A stretch of DNA of 64,000 nucleotides, taken from contig NC_089853.1 in assembly GCF_036373705.1 (NCBI RefSeq), positions 34,376,568 through 34,440,567 of the forward strand, read 5' to 3'. Positions within the stretch are counted from its first letter, which is position 1. Each line of letters starts with the position of its first letter. The DNA comes from Amia ocellicauda (taxonomy: Eukaryota > Chordata > Actinopteri > Amiiformes > Amiidae). The translations under genes and the position numbers were made by a program. This document shows positions 50,701 to 63,454 of this stretch, piece by piece. The notes below the pieces were generated by a model that was given only the letters and a program-made list of their open reading frames with translations, had not been told where the DNA came from and searched no databases.

Positions 50701-52619
50701 TCCTGGTCAGCATGGTGCATCGCAACTTGCAGCTGAATGGGATCTGTTACTGATCAGAAACTGACTCCATAGCATCCAGATGTTCTCAGCACTGTGCAGA
50801 GATATATCAGTTGTAAATACCATTCAGACACACACTACTGAGGATCCCATTAGAGTATGCAGCTCACTTCATTCCTGAATCCTTGAAAAGCTTACAATTA
50901 ATCCACTTTGCTGTATATTATGCTTCCAGTTGAAAAGTTGTAAAACTATAACATTGTCCCGCTTTTGTTAGTTGCCATCCCAATTAACACGACACTTTGA
51001 TAAAGTCTACAAATGCACAGCAGTTTTCTTGCAAGTATAAGACATCTGCCACTCATGACACCTCATACAAATCCTGTTAGGAAGGTTTAGCACAGTGAGA
51101 GCTATAGCAAGCACTTTGCTCCAACATGGTTTTGCCTGCAGCAGTATCTTCATTTGCACGTCATATGCATGATGTATGTAAATCAAATTGAGTAACAAAA
51201 AAATCAGATACCAGGATACTGGGAATCTGCAGAGGAACTGGCAGTACTTCTGAGTGCAATATAACCATGTGAAGTGTCATATGAAAACAAGGGCCTAGGC
51301 CATATTAAAACTCTGACCTACCCCCACATTGAAAATACGAAAGACTTGTACCAAATAACAGTTTAATTTATGGTCAGAAGACATTTTGTGAAACTTACAA
51401 CGAATAGATACCCACACACAATACAATTCACAATAGGGTACAGGTTTGTATTTTGTGATTCATGGGTAGGTCTGAGTTTTGATTTGGTCTGCCTGGATTT
51501 GAAACAGCCACTTACTGTAAGAAGACATGAGATAGCCTGTGTTGACTTTGCGTGTGTCACTGAAGTTGGGCTCAATCTCATTTCCCTTCGCATCGAACTT
51601 CCTCCTATGGGCTTGGCTGGGCTTAATGTACAGAACATAGTAGCGATCCTGTCATTGACATTGAGATGGGAGATGGGCATCAGTGTATAAGATTTCTTTG
51701 CAGACAAATTAAACCAAAACAAACATATTGGCCTTCTATCTAACGATTTTCTTTTTTTTTTCAATTCTTAATCAGTGTTTAACCACATCTGGCACAATAT
51801 TATTGATAAGTGTAGTTTAATTTAAAATATGTATTAATTATATTATACACACACACACACACACACAAATGTCTGTGTGTGTATAACCCCTACCATCATG
51901 ATAAATGGACAGTGTGTAGACAGCCTCCTAGGTAGTACTACCATATCAGTAGCAGATTTTTGCAAACTTGTTTTTATTGCTTTATTTTATGATTGCCAAC
52001 CTTTTGATTGTTAGTGTCTGTGATTGCGTGACGCGACACGTCCATCAGCGTCCCCTGCACCAGCACTCCTGCGCCGCTGGAAAACACAGGTCAGCTTTTG
52101 TTGGCTCTTTCATTGTGTAGGTAGTTTATATTAGCCAGTGTCATAACAACACATTAATTTTAGTGTATTTTAAAGTCAGACAGTAATATACTTTACAGAC
52201 CCGCGTAACTAGTTTATATCTTGCATATCTGCCAGGCTAAACCTGAAAACAGGATCTCGCCACCGTGGTGTACCTACAGCCTTACATAAATAACTCGTAC
52301 ATCGTATGAACTCATATGGTGAAAATAAAGGGAAGATAGGGCAATCATACTGACAGCAATGTCTGTGTAGTAAACTGCTTTGCGCACATAAATACAGTGA
52401 TGTATTGGTTCAAATACACACAACCAAAATTATTACAAATATGAATAATAATGATAATACACATTTCAAGCATTCGTTATTCATAATCATAATACTTCCA
52501 CGGAAAAAAGTGCAGTACACTTATTACCTCTGGTACACAGACGGCTGCCAAACGACACATATCTTTTCATTGTTCACTGGCTTATTCTGCACCGCTGTGT
52601 TGTGGTAAATGCGACTCAT
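47776..52619 (-). CDS. arpin: Arpin, Arp2/3 inhibitory protein, six coding exons, 226 aa
   Basis: Arpin binds and inhibits the Arp2/3 complex at lamellipodia and so limits actin branching and steers cell migration. Exons in transcript order: 52528-52619 (MSRIYHNTAVQNKPVNNEKI), 52001-52076 (GAGVLVQGTLMDVSRH), 51516-51648 (DRYYVLYIKPSQAHRRKFDA), 48813-49019 (EEKGETDRLSEEQL, AFWIPEGEME), 48161-48324 (SLAKLDGGSVTKCNFAGDEK) and a nine-base coding end 47776-47784 (Asp-Asp-stop). Phases close, and the length equals that of human arpin. The acidic C-terminus DADDDEWDD-type, with its Trp, is the Arp2/3-binding A motif and is completed only by the tiny last exon. The gene is convergent with anpep, whose stop is 4.2 kb away. 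Confidence 0.95.
49240..51360. other. arpin intron 3, no further gene seen
   Basis: AT-rich intronic sequence. A plus-strand open frame of 118 codons at 49935-50291 has no recognisable domain and is probably chance. Confidence 0.5.
51848..51868. repeat. (CA)n microsatellite
   Basis: About ten CA units in arpin intron 2. Confidence 0.9.
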
Positions 52620-52748
52620 TGCACAACAGTCACAAGTTCTCCCGGATTAGGAAAACACGATATTTTGGCATTTATAGAGGTTTTCGCCCAAAACTGCAAT
52701 CACTTCCCCATTTCTCCAATAACAGTAGTAACATGGATTGCTCCAATG

Positions 52749-52760
52749 GGGGGGGGGGGG
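52749..52760. repeat. Poly-G run upstream of arpin
   Basis: About 12 consecutive G about 130 bases upstream of the arpin ATG. Confidence 0.85.
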
Positions 52761-53244
52761 TTATCGCCTTGATATCTAATGACGAAATGTGTAACTAACT
52801 AAAATAATAAATAAAATAGTTTAAATAATTAACCGTTTCACATAGATTTGTCTTTATTTTTAAATAATTGCAAATAAAATACATTAGTTAAAAAAAGTAT
52901 TTATTTTGACCTTTAGTACAGCCATCATGGTATACTCCATCGTAGGTGTTGTCGCTCCCCATGTTTTAAAGAAACATTGCCTTTACGGATGTGTGCTTTT
53001 TTACTCTTGTAGTTTGTAGACCTAGACCGCCCTAGACTGTTGAAAATCATATAAATACGTCAGTGAAATTTTAAACCCCCTGTGAATTTTTGGTTATTAA
53101 TTTATAATCAGAATTTAAAAGACCATATGTTGTGTATTAAACAAAACAATAATTATACAAATATTTATTTATATATGTACACAAACATCTATATCTACAT
53201 GCTTACATAGTAGCATGATTACATGATTCTGTATGATTACATGA

Positions 53245-53985
53245 TTCTGGGTATATTCCTGCCTTTTATTCTTGGAGATAGTCAACATGGGTTTAGACGA
53301 GGCAGATCATGTTTTACTAATCTATTGGAGTTTTTTGAACATGCTGCTGTAGATCAGGTGAAAGCATATGATATGATATACTTAGATCTTCAGAAAGCTT
53401 TTGATAAGGTTCTGCACCAAAGACTGATCCTCAAATTGGAAGCTGTAGGCATTCAGGGTAATGTAAGTAGATGGATTATGAACTGGTTGATGTCTAGGAA
53501 ACAGAGGGTGTCGATTAGAGGAGTCGCTTCTAACTGGAGTGAGGTTGTTAGTGGAGTTCCACAGGGATCAGTACTAGGGCCTTTGCTTTTTCTAATCTAT
53601 ATTAATGATCTGGACTCTGGGATGGTTAGCAAACTTGTCAAATTTGCAGATGATACTAAAATAGGTGGCTCAGCAGATATTATCTTGGCAGCACAGGCTA
53701 TTCAAAGGGACAATATAGATAATATTCAGTTGTGGGCCGACACCTGGCAGATGAAATTCAATGTGGACAAGTGCAAGGTATGACATGCAGGTAACAAAAA
53801 TTTCCACTATAATTACACAATGGGAGGAATAGAACTAGATGAAGTATCGCATGAGAAAGACCTAGGAGTCTATGTCCTACTTTCTCCATCTAAACAATGT
53901 GGGGAAGCAATAAAAAAGGCAAACAGAATGTTAGGGTATATTGTCAAAATGGTCTCCTCTCGTTTGTAAACTTTCTTCTGTATAC
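53245..53985 (+). pseudogene. CR1/Rex1-like LINE reverse transcriptase fragment
   Basis: One open frame (to the stop after DKCKV at 53783) contains SQHGFRRGRSCFTNLLEF, YLDLQKAFDKVLHQRL, VPQGSVLGPLLFLIYINDL and KFADDTKIGG. These are successive motifs of a non-LTR reverse transcriptase, the last being the FADD catalytic box. Beyond 53783 the frame is broken, and 53840-53940 keeps a DLGVYVLLSPSKQCGEAIKK-like piece, followed by the same 3' tail as at 32157-32236. It is 5'-truncated, with C-terminal decay or deletion. It lies between arpin and fam169b. Confidence 0.85.
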
Positions 53986-54526
53986 ATACATTTGGTATGT
54001 ACAAATATGAAAGGTCTGAATTAATAAGAATAATTTTGATACAATCTTGTAAATAAAGTATTATTTAATATTGAACTCCCACTGTCACAATTGCATTTGT
54101 TTCAGCACATACACATATAAGTACAAGTATTGGGTCAGTATCATCTTATTTTCACCCCTTTTCCACCAATTACAATTGCACAAAACTGAACTCGGACTAA
54201 TGCTTAAACTTCGGCACTGTTAAGACAAAATGTGCCTCCTCTGATATGCATATAATCAAAGCCATCTGGTATTTGTTTTGTACTGCAGGTCCAGAATGCC
54301 TCCAGCCTCTCTGTCTTGCCAGTCAGAGGATTTGATACAGCCAACCCCCTGACATGGCAGGTGCTGGCGCTGGAGTTACTAGTGTGCAGGAACTCAATTT
54401 CACCCCCCCACACCTGGTGCACTTAGCCAACTGTGCCTGGGAACACCACAGGGGAGATGTTTTGTTCAGTATTGGGGGAGAGCGAGGAGATCATGTTTAA
54501 TTAGGGATCATGTTCATATTATATGT

Positions 54527-54666
54527 GTTTATGCCAGCCCAGTGATGGACTGGCAGCCCATCCTGGGTGTATTCCTGCCTTGCACCCTATGCCTGCCGGG
54601 ATCGGCTCTGGCTTCCCCGCGACCCTCACCAGGATAAGCAGTTTCGAAGATGGATGGATGGATGGA
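54527..54666 (+). repeat. LINE/SINE 3' fragment ending in (TGGA)n
   Basis: The segment reads GATGGACTGGCAGCCCATCC, then TTGCACCCTATGCCTGCCGG, then AGGATAAGCAGTTTCGAAGA before TGGA units. This is a common fish repeat tail, inserted downstream of fam169b. Confidence 0.7.
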
Positions 54667-54895
54667 TGTTTATGCCATTTAAGTGATTTGTGCCGTACAT
54701 ATCTCTGGCATGTCTGTAAAGCCAATCTGAAGTGAATTCCACAATCTGGATTGGAAGCAGCTCTTCCAGGCTATAGGAAACGCTATCACGCTAGGCACCA
54801 CACGGGATCCCCTGAAGTCGATTAATCTCATCCCAAAACAAATAAGACCGGCTGTAGTTCTTTACAGTCCACCCAGACTCCTCAGCTCCGAGCTT

Positions 54896-57800
54896 CTAGT
54901 TTGATGTCTTGGCTTGTTTAGAAGTCTGGGCCCCTCCAGCAGCTGTTCCCCTGCGTTTGTGTCCTGTTTTCTGAGTATCACAGACAGAGGCGCCGACACC
55001 CTCTGAGAGCTGCTCTGCTGTAGGGTCCGAAGCACCAATCTGTTCGGTTTTTTTTTTTCATACAAAAGAAAGAAAAGAGCCTGTTATTCGTAATATAAAA
55101 CATTTCTGGCTTTATCAAGTTTTCTTTCACAAATCTTCACATCACTTTTTATGATACTGTAGTGCAATACTATGTAATCATAGCTGTTGGGCTTAACTTT
55201 GTTTCTTGTAGCAGGCAGATAACAGCTGGGTGAATCCTCCCTCTGACTCACTGACACCAGCATAATGATCATCATGCAAATGAACCCTGGGTTAACGTGT
55301 CAAAAAGTCCATACACTCTGCCCAGTTCTGCAGCTCTCACTTATACATCTGAAATCAAGCTGCTATTACATTTGCGAGAACACTTCCTCATCACATTCAG
55401 TAAGATATATTTATAAAGGCGAGATTGGTTGACTTTTCCAGGAAGGTATCATACATAGTAAAAGCAATACCATCCCTCCCCTACAATCCTGAGAATAATC
55501 AAGTAAACAAAGGGTAAGAACTTCACCTCCTCCTTCAGATCTTCTGTGGCATTTACTTCTCCTTTGGACACTTCTAAACTCAAAGCCTGTTCTTTACCTG
55601 TAAAGAAGAATTATAACCGGAGCTTTTACTTCTCCAAAAATACTGCGTCTACAAATGTCATTCAAAAGTGGGTTGGAAAACTGGAAAACCATTCTATTGA
55701 TGTGACTGCCCTGTCTTGATGCAAACACAGAAGCTTTGTATTTATTTGCTTCATTTTGAAACATGTTATTTTCACCCCGGACCTTATTTACAGTCAAGAT
55801 GAATACAAGATGAAAGAAAAGGCATCCCACTCACAATTATCGTATCTTGTTGGAAGATGTGCAGCCCATCAGCAGACATGAATAATGACATCAACCGTGG
55901 CAGGACACTGTTGTCCATATCATCACATTCATGGTCCCCTTGAATTATTTTATTTTTTTCTACTTGACAAAGCACATGCTTTCTAGTATAATACATTCCA
56001 GCCAAATATACTTTTGCTATGACATTTTGTAATGTGACAAACTTTTTATATAAAAGAAGGCTTCTCACTGTTTTTCGGGATGTGGCTGAGCTGTATTTGT
56101 AACCACACGCTGCGTCTCTCACCCCAGCCACCAGGGGCCTCCACCTCATACAGACGATCCCTCTGTTTTTGGTGGGTCAGAAGGTATTTCCTGCACACTT
56201 GTGAGAGGGAGACACACTGAAAAGTCAGGGTGCAGGCCAGAATCTCCTCACCATCCTACAACAAACAGCCATATGCATGCACAAACCAGCACTGTCTGTT
56301 TACAACTGGCACTGAGCTGGTATACCATCAACTGTCCTCCCACGCCTATGAGCTTTTTTCTCCTGCCTTGCGAACACCATTAATTATAGTGGCGCATTGA
56401 TCCTTTCATTGTAAAATAACTAGACGCACACTTTAAATAAATCATTCTCCTGCCACTGTTGATTTGCCATATCAAAGGCCATAGTGTAGATTCTTTCCAA
56501 ACCAAACTTGTGAGCTGTTTTTGTGATTTTAACTCAAGCAGTTAGTACATTTAGAATTGTCTCCCTAGTTCACTTTCTAATTAATATTTAGCTTGTCATG
56601 TCAGTGTCATTAATAAAGGCTTAACGTCTGTTATAGCTTAACTGCAAGGGTCAAAGTCTAAAGCTCCTTGTCACAACACTCACTGTGATTCATTATACTT
56701 GAGTATTTATGATGGATGAATCAGTCATGTAATATCTCTGAATTATCTACCAAGGAATTATATCACATATTTCTCCCACCCACAATAATGAAGCTGGGTA
56801 AAAAAAAAATACCCTGTGTGTTTAATCTCTCCCAGTATTGTGATACATCACTTCCTCATTGCCCACTTGTTTGCACAGGGAGAGTGTACAAGCGTGCACC
56901 TTCACAACACTCAAGTGTCACGCACAAATCTCTGCAATATTACAAAATGTCACTTTTTAAAGTTAATTAGAAAGGCTTAAATTCTACTGCTTGGTTGTTT
57001 GAACCTTTTCAGATATTGCTTGGATGTCTGTGGCATTTTTAACTAAAGATCCAGATATTATTTAAAGTTGGTTTTACTTTGTGCTCTGTGCCTTTAGTAG
57101 TGTTGCTTCGTTTTCATCATTCATTTTTAACATACACAAAAGTTATTGGAATTAAATATTGGCCTTTTAAACAAAATTGTACATTTCAACCTTCATCCAA
57201 CACCTCCAAAGATTTTCACCTCAGTGGAAAGGGATTTCAAATCATAGGGATGGTTTAATAAATACAGCCATTAAACTTTACCAACAAAAGATTGTATTTT
57301 ATAAATACAGTCTCCCAGTCTGACTAATTAAAGTGATAGGAGACTTTGGGATGAAAACTTTTAATTTAAAAAGTCAAGATATCAGATTTAATTGAGAAGA
57401 ATACAGTTATGGGGATGGGCTTCAACAACTCAATTAACTGTAAGAGGAGGAGTATTACAAAATAATAACTATCCCAAAGGAGGATAATATGAGACTTACC
57501 TTCATACATGCTGGGAGATATTGGATTGCTGATCCCTAGGGCCTCCTCTTTCCCGAAGGAACTACAGAAGTCTTCTAACATCTCCAGAGCAAACCCCCTC
57601 CGCCTCCAATGTCTCCTCACAAACAGAGTGTCCAGTACAGGGAGTTTGTAGGACTGACTGGTGAAGCTGTCACACAGGCTGCCTGGACATAAGAAAATCA
57701 ACAATGGTCTTTCTGAGACACAAACGAACAGTGGAACTTTAGGCAAAAGAAGCTAATGTTAAATGTATTAGGAAACGTAGGAAAGAAAAAGACAAGCAAT

Positions 57801-59970
57801 ATACATGTCAAGCTGCAGTAGTCTCCCATCCATGTTTTATTTTAGATTACAAACAGAAAGAGCTACCTACATTGAAATACATTTAGTTATATATATATAT
57901 ATATATATATAATTTGTCTGGAAGTATTCATGTGTTTCACAGATCAGAAACCCTGTGTATGTTTTTGGTTCAGGATGTATCTGCAGGACAGGGGCCCCAT
58001 CCCTGGTCATAGATATCCCTAAATCCAGTGAATTTCATAGGTCATCCAAAATCACCAGTTTCTGAAGTCTGGGAACACATGTTAGTTATCGATCGAGTAT
58101 GTAAATACAGTCACTAGTTCCATTGGGGGAACTCTGGTCTCTGAGGGCCAAAGAGTATTCAAGTGATCAGAATTAAATGTTTCCAAGTCTTGTAAATTGA
58201 GGTTTGAAAGACCAAATTGCAAACTACTTCTATAATGATCTTTATTATTATAGGTATTTGACACCTGATTTATTTTGTTGCCCCATCCCCCTGGTTTCCC
58301 CACACCTTTCCGCTTCACTGTGTAAAATCCAACTGCCTCTCCGTTGCTCCATGTGATTTTTCCGAGCTCCCCGGCAGGGTGTAGGGAGAAGGCCAGCTCT
58401 GATTCTAGAGGCCTCTCCAGGATCCCAAAAATAAACTGACTGAGGAGGAACAGCACCACCCTCTCTCCAACAGACTGCACCTATGGAAACCTGCAGGATA
58501 AATCACTGGATGCTGCCGGCAAATAGCCCCTTATTTCCAGCTGGGTAAGAGACTGACACATCTTAAAATAACATATAATTAGAATACAGCAAACTCAATG
58601 CCTGGAGGTCCAAAGCAACTTCTGCCTCTTGGGCCAATTGAGCATTCAGTTCTTTAATAATTGTGATAACTGGAGGCCTCAAAATTTTGAACCTATTCCC
58701 TGACTCTTTTGTTTTGTTTTCCATCAATACCCTCACAATTTAAAATCTGAATTGTCCATCAACTCAGATCAGTGCTACACCCCTGTACTGATTCAAAAAA
58801 GATCTGTTAGCTAACATGCTTCCTCTGAAGCATGCACTGCCAAGCCATACACTTATTTTCCACCATGCAAGTGTACCATGCAAACAGCACATCTATAGAA
58901 TCATCTCTCTGATGAAACACCGCTCATAGCCGCCCTTTGACCTGCGTCAAGTGCCTAAACCCTCCTATGTTAACCAGAGGAGGTGTAACAGTGAACTGAG
59001 TTCATTCAAAACTGCCAATTCCAATTGGGGAGGGTAAAAACAAAGACAAAAAATGCCTGTTCCAAATTAAAAATAACATTAGATGACATTAAACTTACCG
59101 TGACCAGCCCCACTCTTGAGGGGTTTGAGGTCTTCATCACATCGGCCACAGACCACCATCTTCCATCCAGATACAGGGCGAGCACTGCAGCAGCAACAGC
59201 AAGTGAAAATATTGCTTCTGCACAAGTAAATGGATAGGAGAGACACAAGGCCTATAGAGCTGGGTGTTTCGGTAAAGCACCTACATTGGGTCTCCTCCCC
59301 TGGCTGTACAAGCGCCAGTACTGTGTGGGCTGGGTCGTCATCACCAAACAGAGAAAAACGAGCCACATTCGAGATTTTAATCTTCACCTGTTGGATGAGT
59401 TACAAAACAATGAACGACTAGCCCGAGTCAAACTGCATATTGCATAGTCCCTCAAAGGCCTTGAATCTCAAGTTTTCGTCTTTAGAAAACAATTAAGTGT
59501 TCCTAAGTATTCCTGCAGTCATTTGAAGTAAAAAGCTGGATACAGAGAATAAGATATTACAATTATTTAAATATATATTACTAGGCAGTTGTGTGATTGT
59601 TCTTATTAATCCCGTAAATTCACTACAAAATATGCAAAATGTGTATAAAATGTCGTGCAGGTCACAGATAACTTATGCCAGTAGTACTTGGATAATTTTA
59701 TTCCAGATTTAGCACGTGAGTTCTGATTAAAATACCACAATTCCCTTGAAAGGGTAATGTATTTACATAACAGGGAAATGGAGACTGAAGTATGCTCTTC
59801 AAAAGAAAGTAATATATAGATAAGTAAGATGACCTTTGCACTGTCAGGAGGCACAAACCAGCTCGTCACACATGCGCTGGTTGACTGCAGATGAGACAAG
59901 CAATCATCTGAGGATTTCTTCAAGGTTTCATAGCTCACATCACACAGAATATCCACAGGATAGTCTCCCC
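54896..59970 (-). CDS. fam169b: FAM169B-like protein, eight coding exons found (5' end incomplete)
   Basis: FAM169 proteins (FAM169A is the lamin-associated SLAP75) have no established reaction; the central block looks GNAT acetyltransferase-like. Exons in order: 59834-59970 (VDILCDVSYETLKKSSDDCL), 59285-59387 (VKIKISNVARFSLFGDDDPA), 59099-59184 (ALYLDGRWWSVADVMKTSNP), 58306-58480 (VQSVGERVVLFLLSQFIFGI to GEAVGFYTVKRK), 57500-57682 (SLCDSFTSQSYKLPVLDTLF, RRRGFALEMLEDF), 56069-56197 (VCRKYLLTHQKQRDRLYEVE, APGGWGERRSVWLQ), 55527-55597 (KEQALSLEVSKGEV), 54896-55039 (ends in a basic tail, GHKRRGTAAGG to SKQAKTSN). Phases close to 341 residues. The start codon lies in an upstream exon not found with confidence; the FAM169A N-terminus (Met, two residues, then PVD) suggests only a few residues are missing. 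The first donor (AAG/GTCATC) is weak. Names rest on the GERIVLFILN-type and LPVxDTxFxRR blocks. Confidence 0.87.
57889..57910. repeat. (TA)n tract
   Basis: About 11 TA units in fam169b intron 4 (between exons 4 and 5 of those listed). Confidence 0.9.
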
Positions 59971-60018
59971 CTAGTGGTGCAGGTTACAAGTTAATGCAAT
60001 CAGGATTGTAGGGTTACC

Positions 60019-60019
60019 A

Positions 60020-60080
<61 letters not shown>

Positions 60081-60115
60081 TAGCAGACACCCTTGTCCAG
60101 GGCGAACTCTATGAC
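60019..60115 (-). repeat. SINE tail, inverted, with long (ATT)n
   Basis: About 20 ATT units are followed by AATTAGCAGACACCCTTGTC and CAGGGCG. This is the reverse complement of the SINE tail at 47409-47471, so the microsatellite is the SINE's own tail. Confidence 0.75.
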
Positions 60116-60295
60116 CCCTGTCCCTCATGGATAACATCATAACAATATCTGTCCATAGACTATATTCCAAATATAAATTCTACATTGGAATTCACTGGAA
60201 GAATAAAGCTAAAGCATGGCAATATATAGAAATGTATTTTTGTACAAAGGGAGTTGTTATTGTTTTTTGCTTTATTTGAAATAAAATATGATGCA

Positions 60296-60480
60296 CTAAT
60301 GAAGCAGTAGGCGGAATCTGAATGAACGCAGTGGGTTTCCTATACGACCCATTAAGACCGAACACAGACGTCCGCCAGTAAGTGAACTACGAAAGACACG
60401 AAACTTTGGTTCCGGGTTTTTGCTCGTATTTAAAATAAAAGTATGTGTAATTAAAACAAACCCAAGTGTTAACAGAACAA
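60296..60480 (-). promoter_or_regulatory. Putative fam169b promoter or first-exon region
   Basis: This is a less AT-rich, CpG-containing stretch upstream of the first fam169b exon found. It includes a minus-strand ATGG directly before GT at about 60348-60353, which could be the start-codon exon, but the donor (GTCGTA) is weak. Inference only. Confidence 0.25.
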
Positions 60481-61560
60481 ATGTGAGCTGATAATACCCC
60501 CAATACAAGTTCAGATTGCTACCTTGTATCAGTTATTCTGGGATCGATTTCCCCATAAATTAAACTGAAAGAAAGGTCTTGTCTAGCATTCAGGTAAACT
60601 GATCGTTGCATCGTTTGTCGCTAATGAAGCCTAATAAGAGTGTGCAATTACAGTATACGTTCATGAATTTATAACATCAACGTGAAATAGCACGCTGAAG
60701 AAACTGAATTAAATTATGCCACTAGTCCTTACTAAGCGATTACTCTCCCTGTTTGTCTGTGCAGTGAATGACACTCTTGCACACTATTGTGATGTATGGT
60801 ACGCGTTGCAATGTCTGTTTGGCTTGTAAGTTGTGTGGTGTTGTTTTACAAAGACGATCTTGTTTTTCCTACCTCTCTCTGACAGATGACTTTTTGGAAG
60901 GGTTTCCATTTTATGTGCACTTAAAACAACCCTGCTCAACGGCACCCCCTCCGGGTCCAAAAGCCAGTTTGCAGCTCAGAATTATTATTAAAAGATAATA
61001 CCTTTGGGTCTCAGAGGTGTAGCCTAAGTCACACATATTGGCAAGATAATAGATAATAGTCCTAACGCATGTGTGAAAGCTGTTTCTGGTGGCCTGGGCT
61101 AGATCAAATTGAACCCATTCTAATTTGAATGAAAACTGTGCCTGCAAAAACAACACAGAGAGTCTTGGTCCTGGTCCTTGGTCTTTTCAAAATGTATACA
61201 AGAAAATAAAGATAAGAGATTATGGCTTTCTGTGCAGGAGTGTGGCCTACTTTTATAATTCTTACATGTGTAGGAGACCAATGTATTTTCACGCCCTGCA
61301 CAGTAATATCACTACAGTAAAGCATTAAAGATCAGTTTCCATGTGAACTGATTTCAGTTTCAAGGCAATCTTGGTAGCCTGTTTTGTGTTGGAGGGTCCG
61401 GTATTTGGGGGGCAGGTGGCAATCCTATCCTAAGGCCATGTACAGTACTCCCCCATCCACTTAAACGATTTATATAAAGGACATAGAGTGGAGCAACATA
61501 CATAGTTTTCATTTAAATTGTTGACTGATAAAGTGGTGCTCGATGCCTAACTATGGGCAA
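60480..61560. other. Intergenic, no gene recognised
   Basis: Short ORFs on both strands, none with family features. Confidence 0.4.
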
Positions 61561-61579
61561 ACATTCCACAGGTGCAGAC

Positions 61580-62490
61580 CAACTTGACCCTGGTCTCCTA
61601 CAACATTTGTTATCTTTTAACACATATTTGTGTCTGGTAATATTCGCCAAGTATGGAAAGCTGCTTATGTTCTACCACTCCATAAGGGAGGTGATCCTAG
61701 TAATCTTAACTCCCATCCAATCTCAAAGCTTTCTTGTCTTTATTAAGATTTTTGAATCATTGATAAACATTCATTTGATCTACTATCTGTCTGAAAGAGA
61801 TATCCTAAACATACATCAGTCTGGTTTTAGGTGTGGTCACAGCACCCTTTCTGCAGCTGTTTATAAATGACATTGCCAGAGCCCTTGATATGAAGCAAAA
61901 ATGTGCTGCATTATTTATAGATCTGTCAAACAGTTTAGACACAGTTGATCATGTGCTGTTGTTAAATATTCTTAACCTCTATTGGTTTTGATAAGGTCAC
62001 TTATACTCAGTGTATTGACATCTGACTCCTTCATGGTGGGAAAATGGGTACCACAGGGTTCAATGTTACACAGCATGACACTCGTTCTCAAGGACAGTTT
62101 ATTCTGGAAACTCCCTTTGATTCCACTGCTCTTGGTATTACAACCTTTAGTGTTTATGCTCCACATGTATGGAACACTTTTTAGAATTCAGGACTCAGAA
62201 AGTTAGACTCTGTTTTCACTTGGTCACTTTAAATATCTGATTAAGGATCTGTTTACAGAAGAGTGTGTGTATTTTTTTTAGGTTTTAGCCAAATTGAAAT
62301 GTTATCGTGTGTATTTTTGTGTATGTTAATTGTTGACATTGAGATCATGTATGATAGGCTTTTACATTTGTGTATTTTATTATTTGGATTACTGTACACT
62401 GCCATTTTATACCTTCCCTTGTAACAGGGCACCCCTGAAAAAGAGACCTAATTCTCAATGGTTGTTCCCTGGTTAAATAAAGTTTAATAA
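61580..62490 (+). pseudogene. L2-like LINE remnant
   Basis: Frame-broken pieces include INIHLIYYLSERDILNIHQS, GFRCGHSTLSAAV, NDIARALDMKQKCAALFIDL and SNSLDTVDHVLLLNIL from the reverse transcriptase core. Near 62060-62210 a C-terminal tail reads FSVYAPHVWNTF and SGLRKLDSVF. It ends with the L2-type tail CCTGGTTAAATAAAGTTTAA. Most of the catalytic region is deleted. Dead copy. Confidence 0.8.
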
Positions 62491-62976
62491 TAAAAATCTA
62501 AATAAATCTGACCAGCCAGTGCAGTTTAATAGATTTAACCATCTATGCACTATATTTTAAAAAGGTAAAAGGAACAGAAACTATATTTTAACTTAGGTGT
62601 TTTATAAATAATGTATAGTGACTGTATAGATTACTATGACTGATTAATAGTCTTGATCCACAGTGGAGCAACAATAGTTTTTAAAATGCACAATCCACTC
62701 GCCTTAAATTATGCTAACAGGTGATTAAATTACATTGACATTTTATCCACCTTGGTTACAATAATAATAATAGTCTGAAACATGGTAAGACATTTACCAT
62801 CCGTATGCACTGATTTGGTGCCCAAGGTCGACTTTCTAAAGTGTCCATTGATCTACTTCAATTTTCTTAGATTTAACAAAGCTGTTAAACGTGCCCATTT
62901 TCTTGCTTGCATCTGAGAGTTCTTGAATTTCAAGCTGCAAGTCTTCAGGTGTTTTTGCAAATATGCCGATGTCATA

Positions 62977-63150
62977 CAGTGGCTCTCAAAAGTATTCACC
63001 CCCCTTGGACTTTTCCACATTTCATTGTGTTCCAACATGAAATCAGAATGGATTTAATCAGTTTTTGACACTGATCAACACGGAAAATGTCCATAATGTC
63101 AAAGTGAAAAATATAAACTGCAAATACAAACAGAAAATAAGGGATCAAGG
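62977..63150. mobile_element. Tc1-like terminal fragment
   Basis: Starts CAGTGGCTCTCAAAAGTATT after a TA at 62975-62976, a terminal repeat of the CAGTGSCTTGCGAAAGTATTC type. No transposase follows, so it is a solo end or truncated copy. Confidence 0.7.
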
Positions 63151-63199
63151 TCAAGGGGTTCATGACGCACTTTGCCAAATATTATGTCCCACACTTTAT

Positions 63200-63454
63200 A
63201 TCCCAGCAGGGTTGCCAGACACTTCTCTCAAAACTCCCCTATTGGTGAACCACTCCCACCCCCCCAATAAAAAACATTTAAGCTTGAATTAAATTTATAT
63301 AATTTGACATGACATAAAATATATATTTGTGGAAAGCCTTCCCAGAAGAGTGGAGGCTGCAAAGGGGGGACAAACTCCATATTAATGCCCATGATTAATA
63401 TGGAATGAAATGTTTGAAGAGCAAGTGTCCACATACTATTGGCCATGTAGTGTA
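63200..63454 (+). mobile_element. 3' end of a different Tc1/mariner element
   Basis: GGAAAGCCTTCCCAGAAGAG and GGAGGCTGCAAAGG encode the usual Tc1 transposase C-terminus (WKAFPEEW-type). The terminal repeat GTGTCCACATACTATTGGCC ends near 63454. The body of the element is missing. Confidence 0.75.

Noticed and set aside
60296..60508. Minus-strand 70-codon ORF as a separate small gene upstream of fam169b
   Set aside because: No family features. The stretch is better explained as the fam169b promoter or leader.
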